Below are positions 17,509-28,664 of a stretch of 40,160 bases of DNA, in pieces (position 1 is the first letter of the stretch; each line of letters starts with the position of its first letter). This DNA comes from an uncultured Bacteroidales bacterium (lineage in GTDB: Bacteria > Bacteroidota > Bacteroidia > Bacteroidales > UBA932). The translations under genes and the position numbers were made by a program. A model generated the notes under the pieces. The model ran no database searches. It saw only the letters and a list, made by a program, of their open reading frames with translations, and was not told the origin of the DNA. Location of the stretch: NCBI GenBank assembly GCA_900319855.1, contig ONQC01000030.1, positions 1-40,160 on the forward strand, read 5' to 3'.

Positions 17509-17976
17509 ATGAACGCTCAGGATATCCGGGAAAAGATCGCGCAGGCCGTCTCTGAAAGAGGCTGTTTCATCGTGGATGTCAAGGTCAGCGCCGACAACGA
17601 CATCGAACTGGCCATTGAATCCGAAGAAGGTACGGTGGTCATGGAAGATTGCGTCGCCATCGACAAAGCCTTCCACGAAATCTGGGACCAAGACGTGGAA
17701 GACTACGCCCTGACGGTCACCTCCGCCGGCCTGGACCAGCCTTTCAAGGTCCTCAAGCAGTTCCGTAAGGCCATCGGTTCCCAGGTGGAAGTCCGTCTCA
17801 AGGGCGGCCGCAAGTTCGTCGCCGAGCTGACGGATGCCACGGAAGATACCGTCACCCTGCGCTACAGCGCCAGGGAGGCGGTGGAAGGCTCCAAGAAGAA
17901 AGTCCTGGTCGAGCATACCGACACGGTCGCGATGGACCAGGTCAACAGCGTCACGCCCCACATAACATTTGAATAA
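17509..17976 (+). CDS. rimP: Ribosome maturation factor RimP
   Basis: The 155-residue protein helps 30S subunit assembly. The N-terminal alpha/beta domain contains VKVSADNDIELAIESEEGTV and MEDCVAIDKAFHEIWDQDVE. The family signature YALTVTSAGLDQPFKVLKQF (about residues 66-85) links it to the C-terminal SH3-like domain (EVRLKGGRKFVAELTDATED). I prefer the ATG at 17509 over a TTG four codons upstream. nusA and infB follow, the usual bacterial order. Confidence 0.95.
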   Translation: MNAQDIREKIAQAVSERGCFIVDVKVSADNDIELAIESEEGTVVMEDCVAIDKAFHEIWDQDVEDYALTVTSAGLDQPFKVLKQFRKAIGSQVEVRLKGGRKFVAELTDATEDTVTLRYSAREAVEGSKKKVLVEHTDTVAMDQVNSVTPHITFE

Positions 17977-17996
17977 CAAGAAAAGAAAACATAACA

Positions 17997-19216
17997 ATGG
18001 CAGAAGAAAAGATTGACCTCAAAACCGCATTTGCGATTTTCAAGGATGAGAAGCATATCGACCGTCCGGTCATGATGGGTGTGCTCAAAGACGTGTTCAT
18101 CACCCAGATTGCGAAGACCTTCGGCAGCGCCGACAATTTCGACGTGATCATCAACGTCGACAAGGGAGACTGCGAAATCTACCAGAACCTCGACGTCGTC
18201 GAGAAGGTGGAGAACCCGAACACGGAAATCTCCCTGGAGGAGCTCAAGGCCATGGGCGAAGACGACTACGAACTCGGTGAGACCTTCACCAAGAAAGTAG
18301 AGCTCAAGGACTTCGGCCGCCGCGGCATCCTCAACATCCGGCAGAACCTGCAGGGCCGCATCATGGACATCGAGAAGGCCAACCTCTTCAACAAGTACTC
18401 CGAGAAGATCGGCGACATCTTCACCGGTGAGGTCTACCAGACCTGGTCCAAGGAAGTCCTGATCCTCGACGAGGACGGCAACGAACTCCGTCTCCCGAAG
18501 AGCGAGCAGATCCCGGGCGAGCGTTTCAAGAAGAACGAGACCGTCCGCGCGATCATCAAGAGCGTGGAGATGAAGAACAACACCACGCCGTACATCGTCC
18601 TTTCCCGCACCTCCGACGAGTTCCTCGTCAAGCTGTTCGAGCAGGAAGTTCCGGAAATCTATGACGGACTGATCACCATCAAGAAGGTGGTCCGTGTCCC
18701 CGGCGAGCGCGCCAAGGTGGCCGTCGAATCCTATGACGACCGCATCGACCCATCGGCATCGTCCGCGAGCTCCGCAACGAGAACATCGACGTCCTCCAGT
18801 GGACTTCCAATACCCAGCTGCTGATCCAGCGCGCCCTCAACCCGGCCAAGATCTCCGGCATCGACATGGGCGAAGGTCCGGATGACAAGATCAAGGTCTA
18901 CATGCACCCGGACGAGGTCAAGAAGGGCATCGGCAAGGGCGGCTGCAACATCAAGCTCGCCGGCATGCTCGTCGGACGCGAAATCGAGGTCTGGCGCGAG
19001 CTGCCGAAGGATGAATACGATGATGAGGAAGACGTGCTGCTGGCCGATTTCAGCAACGAGATCGATCCTTGGATCATCGAGCGCCTGCAGGCCATCGGCT
19101 GCGACACCGCCAAGAGTGTCCTCGCCCTGAGCGAAGCCGACATCGAGAAGCGGGCCGACCTGGAAGAAGAGACCGTCAAGGAGGTCTTCCAGATCCTGCG
19201 TTCCGAATTTGAATAG
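17997..19216 (+). CDS. nusA: Transcription factor NusA, broken by a deletion/frameshift in KH1
   Basis: NusA binds RNA polymerase and RNA to control pausing, termination and antitermination. The first frame encodes the N-terminal domain (1-135), the S1 domain (about 140-205, GDIFTGEVYQTWSKEVLIL) and the start of KH1, and is correct to YDDRIDP (18752). It then runs 24 codons out of phase to a stop at 18824. The true protein resumes in another frame from 18752 (IGIVRELRNENIDVLQW) to TAG 19214-19216, with KH2 (VKKGIGKGGCNIKLAG). About 11 codons containing the KH1 GxxG loop, plus one base, are missing compared with the family. Because nusA is normally essential, a consensus or assembly error is likely. 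The intact length would be near 418 residues. Confidence 0.9.
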
Positions 19217-19244
19217 AAGTTTCATTACGATAAAAAAGGGGTAA

Positions 19245-22043
<2,799 letters not shown>

Positions 22044-22045
22044 AG

Positions 22046-23266
22046 CTACATGAAGAAGAGGACGGTAAAACTGTAAAGGAAGAATCCCCAGAAAGTCTGC
22101 CGTCCCTTCGTACTGGCGCTCAGTTCAACTTCGGTCGCATTGTTCCGTACAATGCGGCCGAGTTTGCTTTCGGAAGGGAGGGCACGGCGGGCCCATTTTT
22201 CGATGAGGCTTCCGTTGTGGAAATAGGAGGCGCCGCCGTTGGAGCGGTTCAGGGAGACAAGGGTCTTGTAGTCCGAGAAATAGGTCGAGGCCTGCAGGGC
22301 CTGGCGTTCCTGTGCCGGGATGCTTTCCGGGATCCGGAGGGTCTGGGGCGAAGCGGCAACCAGCAGCAGCGGAGTCAGGCCCGCCTCGCCGGCGGAGGCG
22401 ATAAAACGGCCCAATTCGGCCCAGCGGGCTTCCGACAGCCGGTCAGGACGGTAGACGGACACGGCCATGACGAACGGTCCCACCGCCAGGGAATCTTGCA
22501 GATTGCCCTCGGCGTCGGTCAAGGTCAGGATCGGGTAATTGTCGGTCGGCAGGTTATCTTCCTTCTGCAGCGTTTCGGCGCGGACGAAGGTCCAGGTAGA
22601 ATCCGGCAGGTTGTTCAGGGTAAAGGTCCCTTCCTGGCCGTTCTTCTCGTAGATGTAGGTAGAGACGAACTCCGGTTCTTCCGCCACCTCGTCCTTCACC
22701 GACTCATACAGCCGGCTGGACAGGTCGAAGGGGGTGAAATCCACCGGCGGGATATAGCGCCAGGTATAGACGAACAGGCAGACCAGCGAGGCGGCTGCCA
22801 CCCAGAAGGACACGGCCCGGTGCTTGCGGGGACGGCCCAGGCTTCCCAACGGGAAGAAAGCTACGTCTTCCAGCGCAAGCAGGATGATATTCTTCGCAAA
22901 GGTCTGGAAATGGGTCAGATGGATTGCCTCCCCGAAACAGCCGCAATCCATGGCCGGGTTAGCCAGCCACAGGATCAGGGTGATGACGGTGAAGAATAGG
23001 GTCAGACAGAAGGTGATCCATGCCGTCAGCCTGCGGTAGGCACCCGTAATCATGGCCGCACCCAGCAAGGCTTCCAGCAGCGCCAGGGCGGCGGCAAGCG
23101 GCTTTGCGGCAAAGGTCAGGAAATCCGTGTGGAAGAAATGGAAATATTCTTCCATGACCAGTCCGGCGCCGACCGGATCCATGAGCTTGAGCACACCGGC
23201 AACAAAAAATACGATACCGACCAGGGTGGCGCAACTGCGGCGCAGGTAATAGTGGAGGCGTTTCAT
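22046..23266 (-). CDS. BT_3928-like membrane protein (DoxX/MauE-type N-terminus)
   Basis: The 406-residue protein has four or five membrane segments in residues 10-175 arranged like DoxX/MauE proteins: LVGIVFFVAGVLKLMDPVGAG, LAAALALLEALLGAAMITGA and WITFCLTLFFTVITLILWL. A Cys pair in NPAMDCGCFGEAI at a membrane border, together with the fold, fits redox or thiol chemistry. Residues 190-390 are soluble, probably periplasmic, and partly thioredoxin-like (SDYKTLVSLNRSNGGASYF), and a last hydrophobic stretch (GFFLYSFTVLFFM) closes the protein. The function is unproven in Bacteroidetes. It overlaps tmk by four bases (ATGA), so the two are coupled. Confidence 0.8.
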   Translation of the reverse strand: MKRLHYYLRRSCATLVGIVFFVAGVLKLMDPVGAGLVMEEYFHFFHTDFLTFAAKPLAAALALLEALLGAAMITGAYRRLTAWITFCLTLFFTVITLILWLANPAMDCGCFGEAIHLTHFQTFAKNIILLALEDVAFFPLGSLGRPRKHRAVSFWVAAASLVCLFVYTWRYIPPVDFTPFDLSSRLYESVKDEVAEEPEFVSTYIYEKNGQEGTFTLNNLPDSTWTFVRAETLQKEDNLPTDNYPILTLTDAEGNLQDSLAVGPFVMAVSVYRPDRLSEARWAELGRFIASAGEAGLTPLLLVAASPQTLRIPESIPAQERQALQASTYFSDYKTLVSLNRSNGGASYFHNGSLIEKWARRALPSESKLGRIVRNNATEVELSASTKGRQTFWGFFLYSFTVLFFM

Positions 23267-23949
23267 GAACGGGAGAGGACGTCGTCTACGGCTTGTTTGA
23301 TTTTCACAAAGATATCATCGGGAGGAAGCATGGAGCCGTCCGGCGCCGAGCAATCGATCCGCTGGAACCGGGGATCCACTTCACACTGGCGGAGGTAAAC
23401 TTCCCGGACCCGCATCTGGAAACGGATATCCGCTTCATGGATATCCCGGCCGCCGTCAAGGTAATTGCGGTCGCTCCCCTGCCGCTGGGCGGAGAGTTTC
23501 TGCTCGACGAAACCGATCGGGACGTCCAGGAAGAGATTCAGGTCCGGCCGGGGCAGGTCGAAGGCGCCGAATTCGGTGTTGATGATCCACTCGCGCAATT
23601 CCTCCCGGTCTTCGGTCCGGTCCAGTTTGGCACACTGGTAGGCGATGTTGGAATAAACGTAGCGGTCCAGCAGGAGCGTGCATCCCGCACGAAGGCTTTC
23701 GCGCATCTGCGGTGCTGCACCATGCCGGTCTTCCGCATACAGGAGGGCGACCAGCCGGGGATGCACGGCATCGAGGGTGCCGAAACCACCCCGCAGGAAT
23801 GTACTGATGAGTTCTCCATAGACGGGCGCGTCATACCGCGGGAAATGGATGTATTCCAGCGCGCCGAGACGTTCTTCCAGATATTGCTTCAGCCGGCGGA
23901 CCTGGGTCGATTTCCCAGCCCCATCCAGGCCTTCGATGACAAACAGCAT
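23263..23949 (-). CDS. tmk: Thymidylate kinase
   Basis: The 228-residue enzyme phosphorylates dTMP to dTDP. I use ATG 23949 (MLFVIEGLDGAGKSTQVRRL), where the P-loop GLDGAGKST appears at once; the open frame upstream lacks homology. DRYVYSNIAYQCAKL is the substrate-binding DRY region, and KLSAQRQGSDRNYLDGGRDIHEAD forms the LID (quoted here by its ends, KLSAQ and HEAD). PDLNLFLDVP is typical of the family. The TATCTTTG box 25 bases upstream suggests its own promoter. The downstream gene starts inside its last codons. Confidence 0.93.
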   Translation of the reverse strand: MLFVIEGLDGAGKSTQVRRLKQYLEERLGALEYIHFPRYDAPVYGELISTFLRGGFGTLDAVHPRLVALLYAEDRHGAAPQMRESLRAGCTLLLDRYVYSNIAYQCAKLDRTEDREELREWIINTEFGAFDLPRPDLNLFLDVPIGFVEQKLSAQRQGSDRNYLDGGRDIHEADIRFQMRVREVYLRQCEVDPRFQRIDCSAPDGSMLPPDDIFVKIKQAVDDVLSRS

Positions 23950-23974
23950 GGTGTAAGTAGCTTGCTTTGGGATA

Positions 23975-23982
23975 CAAAGATA
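23975..23982 (-). promoter_or_regulatory. -7 element of tmk
   Basis: TATCTTTG on the minus strand lies 25 bases before the tmk ATG. A TTG occurs upstream but only 15 bases away, which is short of the usual spacing. Confidence 0.5.
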
Positions 23983-24017
23983 GTTAAAAAAACAGAACAA
24001 TGTATTTCAATTATTTG

Positions 24018-24025
24018 TAACTTTG
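24018..24025 (+). promoter_or_regulatory. -7 element of the TonB-domain lipoprotein gene
   Basis: TAACTTTG fits TAnnTTTG and lies 37 bases before the ATG at 24063. The -33 region shows no TTTG. Confidence 0.5.
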
Positions 24026-24062
24026 AGGCCGGTTTTGAGAGAATCCAATAAATAATAGCTTT

Positions 24063-24647
24063 ATGAAAAAAGTACTCTATGTCGTGATGGCTCTCAGCAT
24101 GATGATGGCCGTCAGTTGCAAGAATGGAAACAAGAACACCCCGAAGCCGGTAGACGGCGAGGCGATCGACCAGGCCGTCGAGGCTGTTGAGAACGCGGCA
24201 GGCCAGGCCGCCCAGGAAGCGCAGAATGCCGGTGGCGCCGCCCGTGACCTCGCCCTCGAGGCCCTCGATGAGATCAAGGGAACCGCTGAAGAAGCTGCCG
24301 CCAAGGCGCTGGCCGAGGCTGCCGGAGCCATCCCGTTTGTCTCCGTGGAAGAGAAGCCGACCTTCAACGGCGGCGATGCCAACGACTTCTCCAAGTGGGT
24401 CAACCAGAATATCCAGTATCCGGCCGTCGCCCAGGAGAAGGGTGTCGAAGGCCGTGTCGTCCTCGGTTTCGTCGTCGATGAGAACGGCCAGGTCAAGGAC
24501 GTGAAGGTACTCAAGGGCGTAGATCCTGCCCTGGACGCCGAAGCTGTCCGCGTCGTCTCCGCTTCCCCGAAGTGGGCCGCCGGCAAGCAGAACGGTCAGG
24601 CCGCCAAGGTTTCCTACACCTTCCCGGTTGTGTTCAAGCTCAACTAA
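24063..24647 (+). CDS. Lipoprotein with TonB C-terminal domain
   Basis: The 194-residue protein has a lipobox MMAVSC with Cys 19. A short linker and an Ala/Glu-rich helix (about residues 38-95, many A and E, likely coiled coil) follow. Residues about 100-194 form a TonB C-terminal domain: FSKWVNQNIQYPAVAQEKGV, then EGRVVLGFVVDENGQVKDVK and YTFPVVFKLN. In energy-transducing TonB this domain contacts the TonB box of outer-membrane receptors, but TonB itself has an inner-membrane helix and a Pro-rich spacer. Here the anchor is a lipid, so it may be a periplasmic adaptor rather than a motor link. It has its own terminator. Confidence 0.88.
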   Translation: MKKVLYVVMALSMMMAVSCKNGNKNTPKPVDGEAIDQAVEAVENAAGQAAQEAQNAGGAARDLALEALDEIKGTAEEAAAKALAEAAGAIPFVSVEEKPTFNGGDANDFSKWVNQNIQYPAVAQEKGVEGRVVLGFVVDENGQVKDVKVLKGVDPALDAEAVRVVSASPKWAAGKQNGQAAKVSYTFPVVFKLN

Positions 24648-24670
24648 TTCTTCTGGACAGAAGAACATTT

Positions 24671-24705
24671 GAGCCGGTCCGCATGGACCGGCTCATTTCT
24701 TTATT
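24671..24705 (+). terminator. Intrinsic terminator between convergent genes
   Basis: GAGCCGGTCC (24671-24680), loop GCAT, GGACCGGCTC (24685-24694) is a perfect 10-bp stem followed by ATTTCTTTATTTT. It ends the TonB-domain lipoprotein transcript and overlaps the 3' end of rsmG; a minus-strand role is possible but the T-run there is poor. Confidence 0.85.
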
Positions 24706-25360
24706 TTCGGATGTCGATGACGTATTTCCCGTCGAAATAGGCATCTTCCAGCCAGCGGTCGATCCGCCAGGTCCCGACCGATCCGGCGCGGAGCCGGAAA
24801 CGTCCCATCAGGCGGGCCGTTTCTTCCGCCACATCCCCGCCCCGAAGGTACAGGATGGCCCGCGAAAACTTGCCCTTCACCCAGGGATAGAAATCATCCA
24901 GCGAGGCCACCGCACGGGAGACGATGTAATCATAGGTATCGGGCAGCGACTCCGCCCGCGCGTTGACCACCTGCACATTTCCCAGCGCCAGGGCCTTGGA
25001 CACTTCCGAGGCGACCAACGTCTTCTTACCGACGGAATCACACAGCGTAAACGATACCTCCGGCCAGAGGATGGCTAGCGGAATGCCCGGGAAACCACCG
25101 CCCGTCCCGACATCCAGCACCTTCCGGCCGGGAAGCGCCGCATACTCGTCCGGTTTCTCCGTTTTCAGATAAGCGGCGATGGCCAGGGAATGCAGGACAT
25201 GGTGCAGGTACAGCCCGTCGATGTCCTTGCGGGAAATCACGTTGATCTTGGCGTTCCAGTCCCGGTAGAGGGCATCCAGGGCCGCGAAACGGTCCCACTG
25301 CTCGGCCGTCAGTTCCGGGAAGACCGTCAGTACGGTCTCTTTGAATCCTTCGAAATCCAT
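24701..25360 (-). CDS. rsmG: 16S rRNA (guanine(527)-N(7))-methyltransferase
   Basis: The 219-residue SAM-dependent enzyme methylates G527 of 16S rRNA. The SAM-binding motif VLDVGTGGGFPGIPLAILWP is at about residues 72-91. NAKINVISRKDIDGLYLHHVLHS is the RsmG N-terminal signature (read as NAKINVISRKD and LYLHHVLHS). I start it at ATG 25360, preceded by GGAGGAG; the frame upstream overlaps the sigma gene and has no homology. The sigma factor stop is two bases upstream, so the two are translationally coupled in a polA-sigma-rsmG series. Confidence 0.94.
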   Translation of the reverse strand: MDFEGFKETVLTVFPELTAEQWDRFAALDALYRDWNAKINVISRKDIDGLYLHHVLHSLAIAAYLKTEKPDEYAALPGRKVLDVGTGGGFPGIPLAILWPEVSFTLCDSVGKKTLVASEVSKALALGNVQVVNARAESLPDTYDYIVSRAVASLDDFYPWVKGKFSRAILYLRGGDVAEETARLMGRFRLRAGSVGTWRIDRWLEDAYFDGKYVIDIRK

Positions 25361-25362
25361 CT

Positions 25363-25962
25363 TTACTCCTCCAGGTCCAGCATCATCTGGACGATTATGT
25401 TCTTGGCACGGCTGATCCGGGTCTTGACCGTATTCATCGGCAGGCCGGTCTTTTCGGCGATCGTCTTGTATTCCAGGTTTTCGATGAAACACATCTTCGC
25501 GACGTCGCGGTACAGGTCGGGAAGGCCTTCCAGACAGGCCAGGAAATGCTCATGGTCCTGGCTGCTGATGATCTCCTCTTCCGGACTCTCGCTGTCGGAC
25601 GGGACGTCCACGGGCTCCAGGTCGGAATAATCAATCGTCATTTTCTCGATTTTCTGCCCGCGCACTTTCTCTTTGTCCATGTGGTCGAAGGCCGTATTCC
25701 GGGCGATCCGGTAGATCCAGGTCGAGAAACGGTTTTCCGGCTTATAGGAGGCCAGCTGCTTGAACGCCTTTTCGAAGGTTTCCATGCAGATATCCTCCAC
25801 CTCATCCGGGTCGGTGACGTATTTGGTGATATGCGCCGACACCCCGGCATGATAACGGGTATAAAGGTGGAAAAACGCGGCTTCCGCCTCCGGGGCACCA
25901 AGGGCCATCCGGATCAGTTCGAGATCCGTTTTGTCAGTGTGCTTCGAGCCAGTTCTTGCCAT
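25363..25962 (-). CDS. ECF-type RNA polymerase sigma factor
   Basis: The 199-residue protein has sigma region 2 at about residues 28-95 (FHLYTRYHAGVSAHITKYV, DEVEDICMETFEKAFKQL, RFSTWIYRIARNTAFDHM), an acidic linker (about 110-132) and region 4 at about 135-190 (LPDLYRDVAKMCFIENLEYK, GLPMNTVKTRISRAKNII). No anti-sigma gene is adjacent. The start lies 29 bases inside the end of polA and the stop touches rsmG, so it depends on the polA transcript or an internal promoter. The regulon is unknown. A housekeeping role is plausible because it is embedded among core genes. Confidence 0.93.
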   Translation of the reverse strand: MARTGSKHTDKTDLELIRMALGAPEAEAAFFHLYTRYHAGVSAHITKYVTDPDEVEDICMETFEKAFKQLASYKPENRFSTWIYRIARNTAFDHMDKEKVRGQKIEKMTIDYSDLEPVDVPSDSESPEEEIISSQDHEHFLACLEGLPDLYRDVAKMCFIENLEYKTIAEKTGLPMNTVKTRISRAKNIIVQMMLDLEE

Positions 25963-28570
25963 GGTTGCATTCTACGGTTAACGGGACGGAAAGGGTGATG
26001 ACATGTTCCATTTCTTCGACGACCAGCTTCGAAAGGGCCTCCACCTCGTCCGGGAAGGTATCGAAGACGAGTTCGTCGTGGATCTGCAGGACCATGCGGC
26101 TGCGCAGCCCTTCTGCCTCCAGCCGGCGCTGGACGCTGATCATGGCCAGTTTGATGATGTCGGCGGACGTCCCCTGGATCGGGGCGTTGACGGCATTGCG
26201 CTCGGCCAGGGCGCGGATGGTCTGGTTGCGGGAAGTGATGTCCGGCAGGTAGCGCCGACGGCCGAACAGGGTCTCCACATAGCCTTTTTCGCGGGCGGTC
26301 GCGGTCGTCCGGTCGATAAAGGTCCGGATGGACGGGAAGGCGGCGAAATAGTCGTCGATGATCTGTTTGGCGGCCGTTCGGGAAAGTTGCAGCCGCTGGG
26401 CCAGTCCGAAGGAAGAAATGCCGTACATGATGCCGAAATTGGCCGTTTTCGCGATCCCGCGCTGTTCGCGGGTCACCTCGGACACCGGGATCCCGAAAAT
26501 CTTGGCAGCCGTGGCGGCATGGACGTCCACCCCGTCACGGAAGGCCTGCAGCAGGTGGGCGTCACCACAGAGGTGCGCCATGATCCGCAGTTCGATCTGG
26601 GAATAGTCGGCCGACAGGATCAGTCCATCCGGCGTAGAAGGGACGAAAGCTTTGCGGATCTGCATGCCCCGTTCGGTGCGGATCGGGATGTTCTGCAGGT
26701 TGGGGCCCGAGGAACTCAGCCGGCCGGTCGCCGTAAGCGCCTGGTTGAAGGTCGTATGAATCTTTCCGTCGGAAGGCGAGACATAGCCCGGGAAGGGTTC
26801 GATATAGGTACTGAGCAGTTTTTTCACCGCCCTGAATTCCAGAATCTTGCCGACAATCGGATGCCGGTCGGCCAGGGATTGGAGAATGGTCTCATCGGTG
26901 GAATAGCTGCCGTTCTTGTTCTTCTTGGCCTTGGTGTCCAGCTTTAACTTATCGAACAAGACATCGCCAATCTGTTTGGGCGAGGAGACGTTCAGGCCGG
27001 GTTCGCCGGCCATTTCCCGGACCTCCGCTTCCAGGGCTTCCGTTTCCCGGCGAAGTCCCTCGGCATAGCTGCGGAGCTGGGCCAGGTCCACCCGGACGCC
27101 ATTACGTTCCATCCGGGCCAGCACGCGGATAAGTGGCTCTTCGATCTCCTCGTACAGCGTGGTCACCCCCTTCCCTTTCATATCGGTCCGGATCGCCGGA
27201 CCGAGCTGCAGCAGGATCGCGGCTTCGCGTTCACGGCCGGGCTCGGTCTCGTCAGGAACGTCGAAAAGGGAGACGGGCGCATCCTGCGATTCCTCTTCCA
27301 GGCTGATCCCCAAATAGGTTGGGGACAGGATATCCGGTTTGTGGCTGGTCTCCGGATTGATCAGGTAATGCATCAGGCCGATGTCCAGCAAACGGCCTGC
27401 CAGCGCGATGCCGGCATGGTCCAGGAGATTCGCCTGGAGCTTCAGGTCATACCCGTACTTTTCGATGGAGGAATCCTCCAGGACGGCCTTGAAGTCGGCG
27501 GCGGTGCCGCTGGCGACCCGGCAAGGGTCTCCGGCAGCGACAGTCACGCGGCGGATGGGGGCAAAGATTCCCTCTCCGTCCGCTTCCACGACCAGTGCCA
27601 TGTTTCCCGTCCGCACGGCAGCCTCCAACACCTGGGAAACGGCGCCCGTTTCGAACGACAGTTCCGGCTTTTCCGCGGAAGGCGCGGCGGCAGGAGCGAT
27701 GTGGGCGATGTATTTCCGCAGGGAATTGAATTCATATTTCTCAAACAGATCCGCGATCCGGGGGCTGTAGGCCCGGGTCAGCCGCATCCGGTCCAGGTCG
27801 GTTTCCACAGGAACATCGGTCTTGATGGTCACCAGTTCATGGCTCAGGGCGATGTGGTCCCGGGCCTCGGCGAACATCGCCTGCTGGCGCGCGCTGAGCT
27901 CTTCCAGATGGGCGTAGATATTCTTCACGGTCCCATATTTCGCGATGAGCTTGGCAGCACCGACTTCTCCGACGCCCTTGACGCCCGGAACGTTGTCGGC
28001 CGTATCGCCGCAGAGGGTCAGCATCTCGATGACCTGGGACGGATCGGAGATTCCGTATTTCCCGCAGACGGCGGCCTTGTCGACCACTTCGTCCTCGCCC
28101 CCGCTTTTTCCGGGTTTGACCTGAAAGACATGGTCTGCAATCAATTGACCGTAATCCTTGTCCGGGGTCACCATGTAGACATCCGTTCCCTCGGCGCCGT
28201 ATCGGCGGGCGACCGTACCGATGACATCGTCGGCCTCGTAGCCGCGCTGCATCAGGACCGGGATGTCCAGCGCCTCGCAGAGCTCCGTCAACGGTTCCAG
28301 CGCATCGATGACCAGCTGGGGCGTCTCGCTCCGGTTGGCCTTGTAGGCCGGGTACATTTCGTTGCGGAAGGTTCCGCCCGGCGGGTCGAAGGCCACGGCC
28401 AGGTGGGTGGGCTGTTCCCGCTCAATCAATTCGAGGAGGTATTTGGTGAATCCGAACAGGATGGACATGTCCATTCCCTTGGAATTGATCATCGGACGGC
28501 GCGCGAACGCGTAGTACATCTTGAATATCAACGCATGGCCGTCGATGAGGTAGAGTTTGTCAGGCATCAT
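25934..28570 (-). CDS. polA: DNA polymerase I
   Basis: The 878-residue protein combines a 5'-3' flap nuclease (residues 1-290, LYLIDGHALIFKMYYAFARR, VTPDKDYGQLI, HhH GDTADNVPGVKGVG), a 3'-5' exonuclease-like domain (about 300-480) and a family A polymerase. Polymerase motifs are intact: motif A LSADYSQIELRIMAHL, motif B RGIAKTANFGIMYGIS, motif C QIHDELVF. The exonuclease domain reads LVVEADGEGIF where active enzymes have a D-x-E pair, so proofreading is probably lost. The start is either ATG 28570 or ATG 28567. It fills gaps in lagging-strand synthesis and repair. Confidence 0.96.
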   Translation of the reverse strand: MMPDKLYLIDGHALIFKMYYAFARRPMINSKGMDMSILFGFTKYLLELIEREQPTHLAVAFDPPGGTFRNEMYPAYKANRSETPQLVIDALEPLTELCEALDIPVLMQRGYEADDVIGTVARRYGAEGTDVYMVTPDKDYGQLIADHVFQVKPGKSGGEDEVVDKAAVCGKYGISDPSQVIEMLTLCGDTADNVPGVKGVGEVGAAKLIAKYGTVKNIYAHLEELSARQQAMFAEARDHIALSHELVTIKTDVPVETDLDRMRLTRAYSPRIADLFEKYEFNSLRKYIAHIAPAAAPSAEKPELSFETGAVSQVLEAAVRTGNMALVVEADGEGIFAPIRRVTVAAGDPCRVASGTAADFKAVLEDSSIEKYGYDLKLQANLLDHAGIALAGRLLDIGLMHYLINPETSHKPDILSPTYLGISLEEESQDAPVSLFDVPDETEPGREREAAILLQLGPAIRTDMKGKGVTTLYEEIEEPLIRVLARMERNGVRVDLAQLRSYAEGLRRETEALEAEVREMAGEPGLNVSSPKQIGDVLFDKLKLDTKAKKNKNGSYSTDETILQSLADRHPIVGKILEFRAVKKLLSTYIEPFPGYVSPSDGKIHTTFNQALTATGRLSSSGPNLQNIPIRTERGMQIRKAFVPSTPDGLILSADYSQIELRIMAHLCGDAHLLQAFRDGVDVHAATAAKIFGIPVSEVTREQRGIAKTANFGIMYGISSFGLAQRLQLSRTAAKQIIDDYFAAFPSIRTFIDRTTATAREKGYVETLFGRRRYLPDITSRNQTIRALAERNAVNAPIQGTSADIIKLAMISVQRRLEAEGLRSRMVLQIHDELVFDTFPDEVEALSKLVVEEMEHVITLSVPLTVECNHGKNWLEAH

Positions 28571-28574
28571 TCAT

Positions 28575-28608
28575 CAAAGGTAAAAAAAAATTTGCAAATC
28601 CATGCAAA
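28575..28608 (-). promoter_or_regulatory. Candidate polA promoter
   Basis: TACCTTTG (28582-28575, minus strand) fits TAnnTTTG, with TTTG at 28608-28605 after 22 bases. The -7 box ends four bases before the polA ATG, so the transcript would be nearly leaderless. Confidence 0.5.
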
Positions 28609-28621
28609 ATCACTACCTTTG
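28591..28621 (+). promoter_or_regulatory. Promoter of rpmH
   Basis: TTTG (28591-28594), 19 bases, TACCTTTG (28614-28621) matches the Bacteroidetes consensus fully. It interleaves with the divergent polA promoter. Confidence 0.8.
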
Positions 28622-28664
28622 CAATCCATTTCGCAAAAGACGATAATAATAAAAACGACATACA

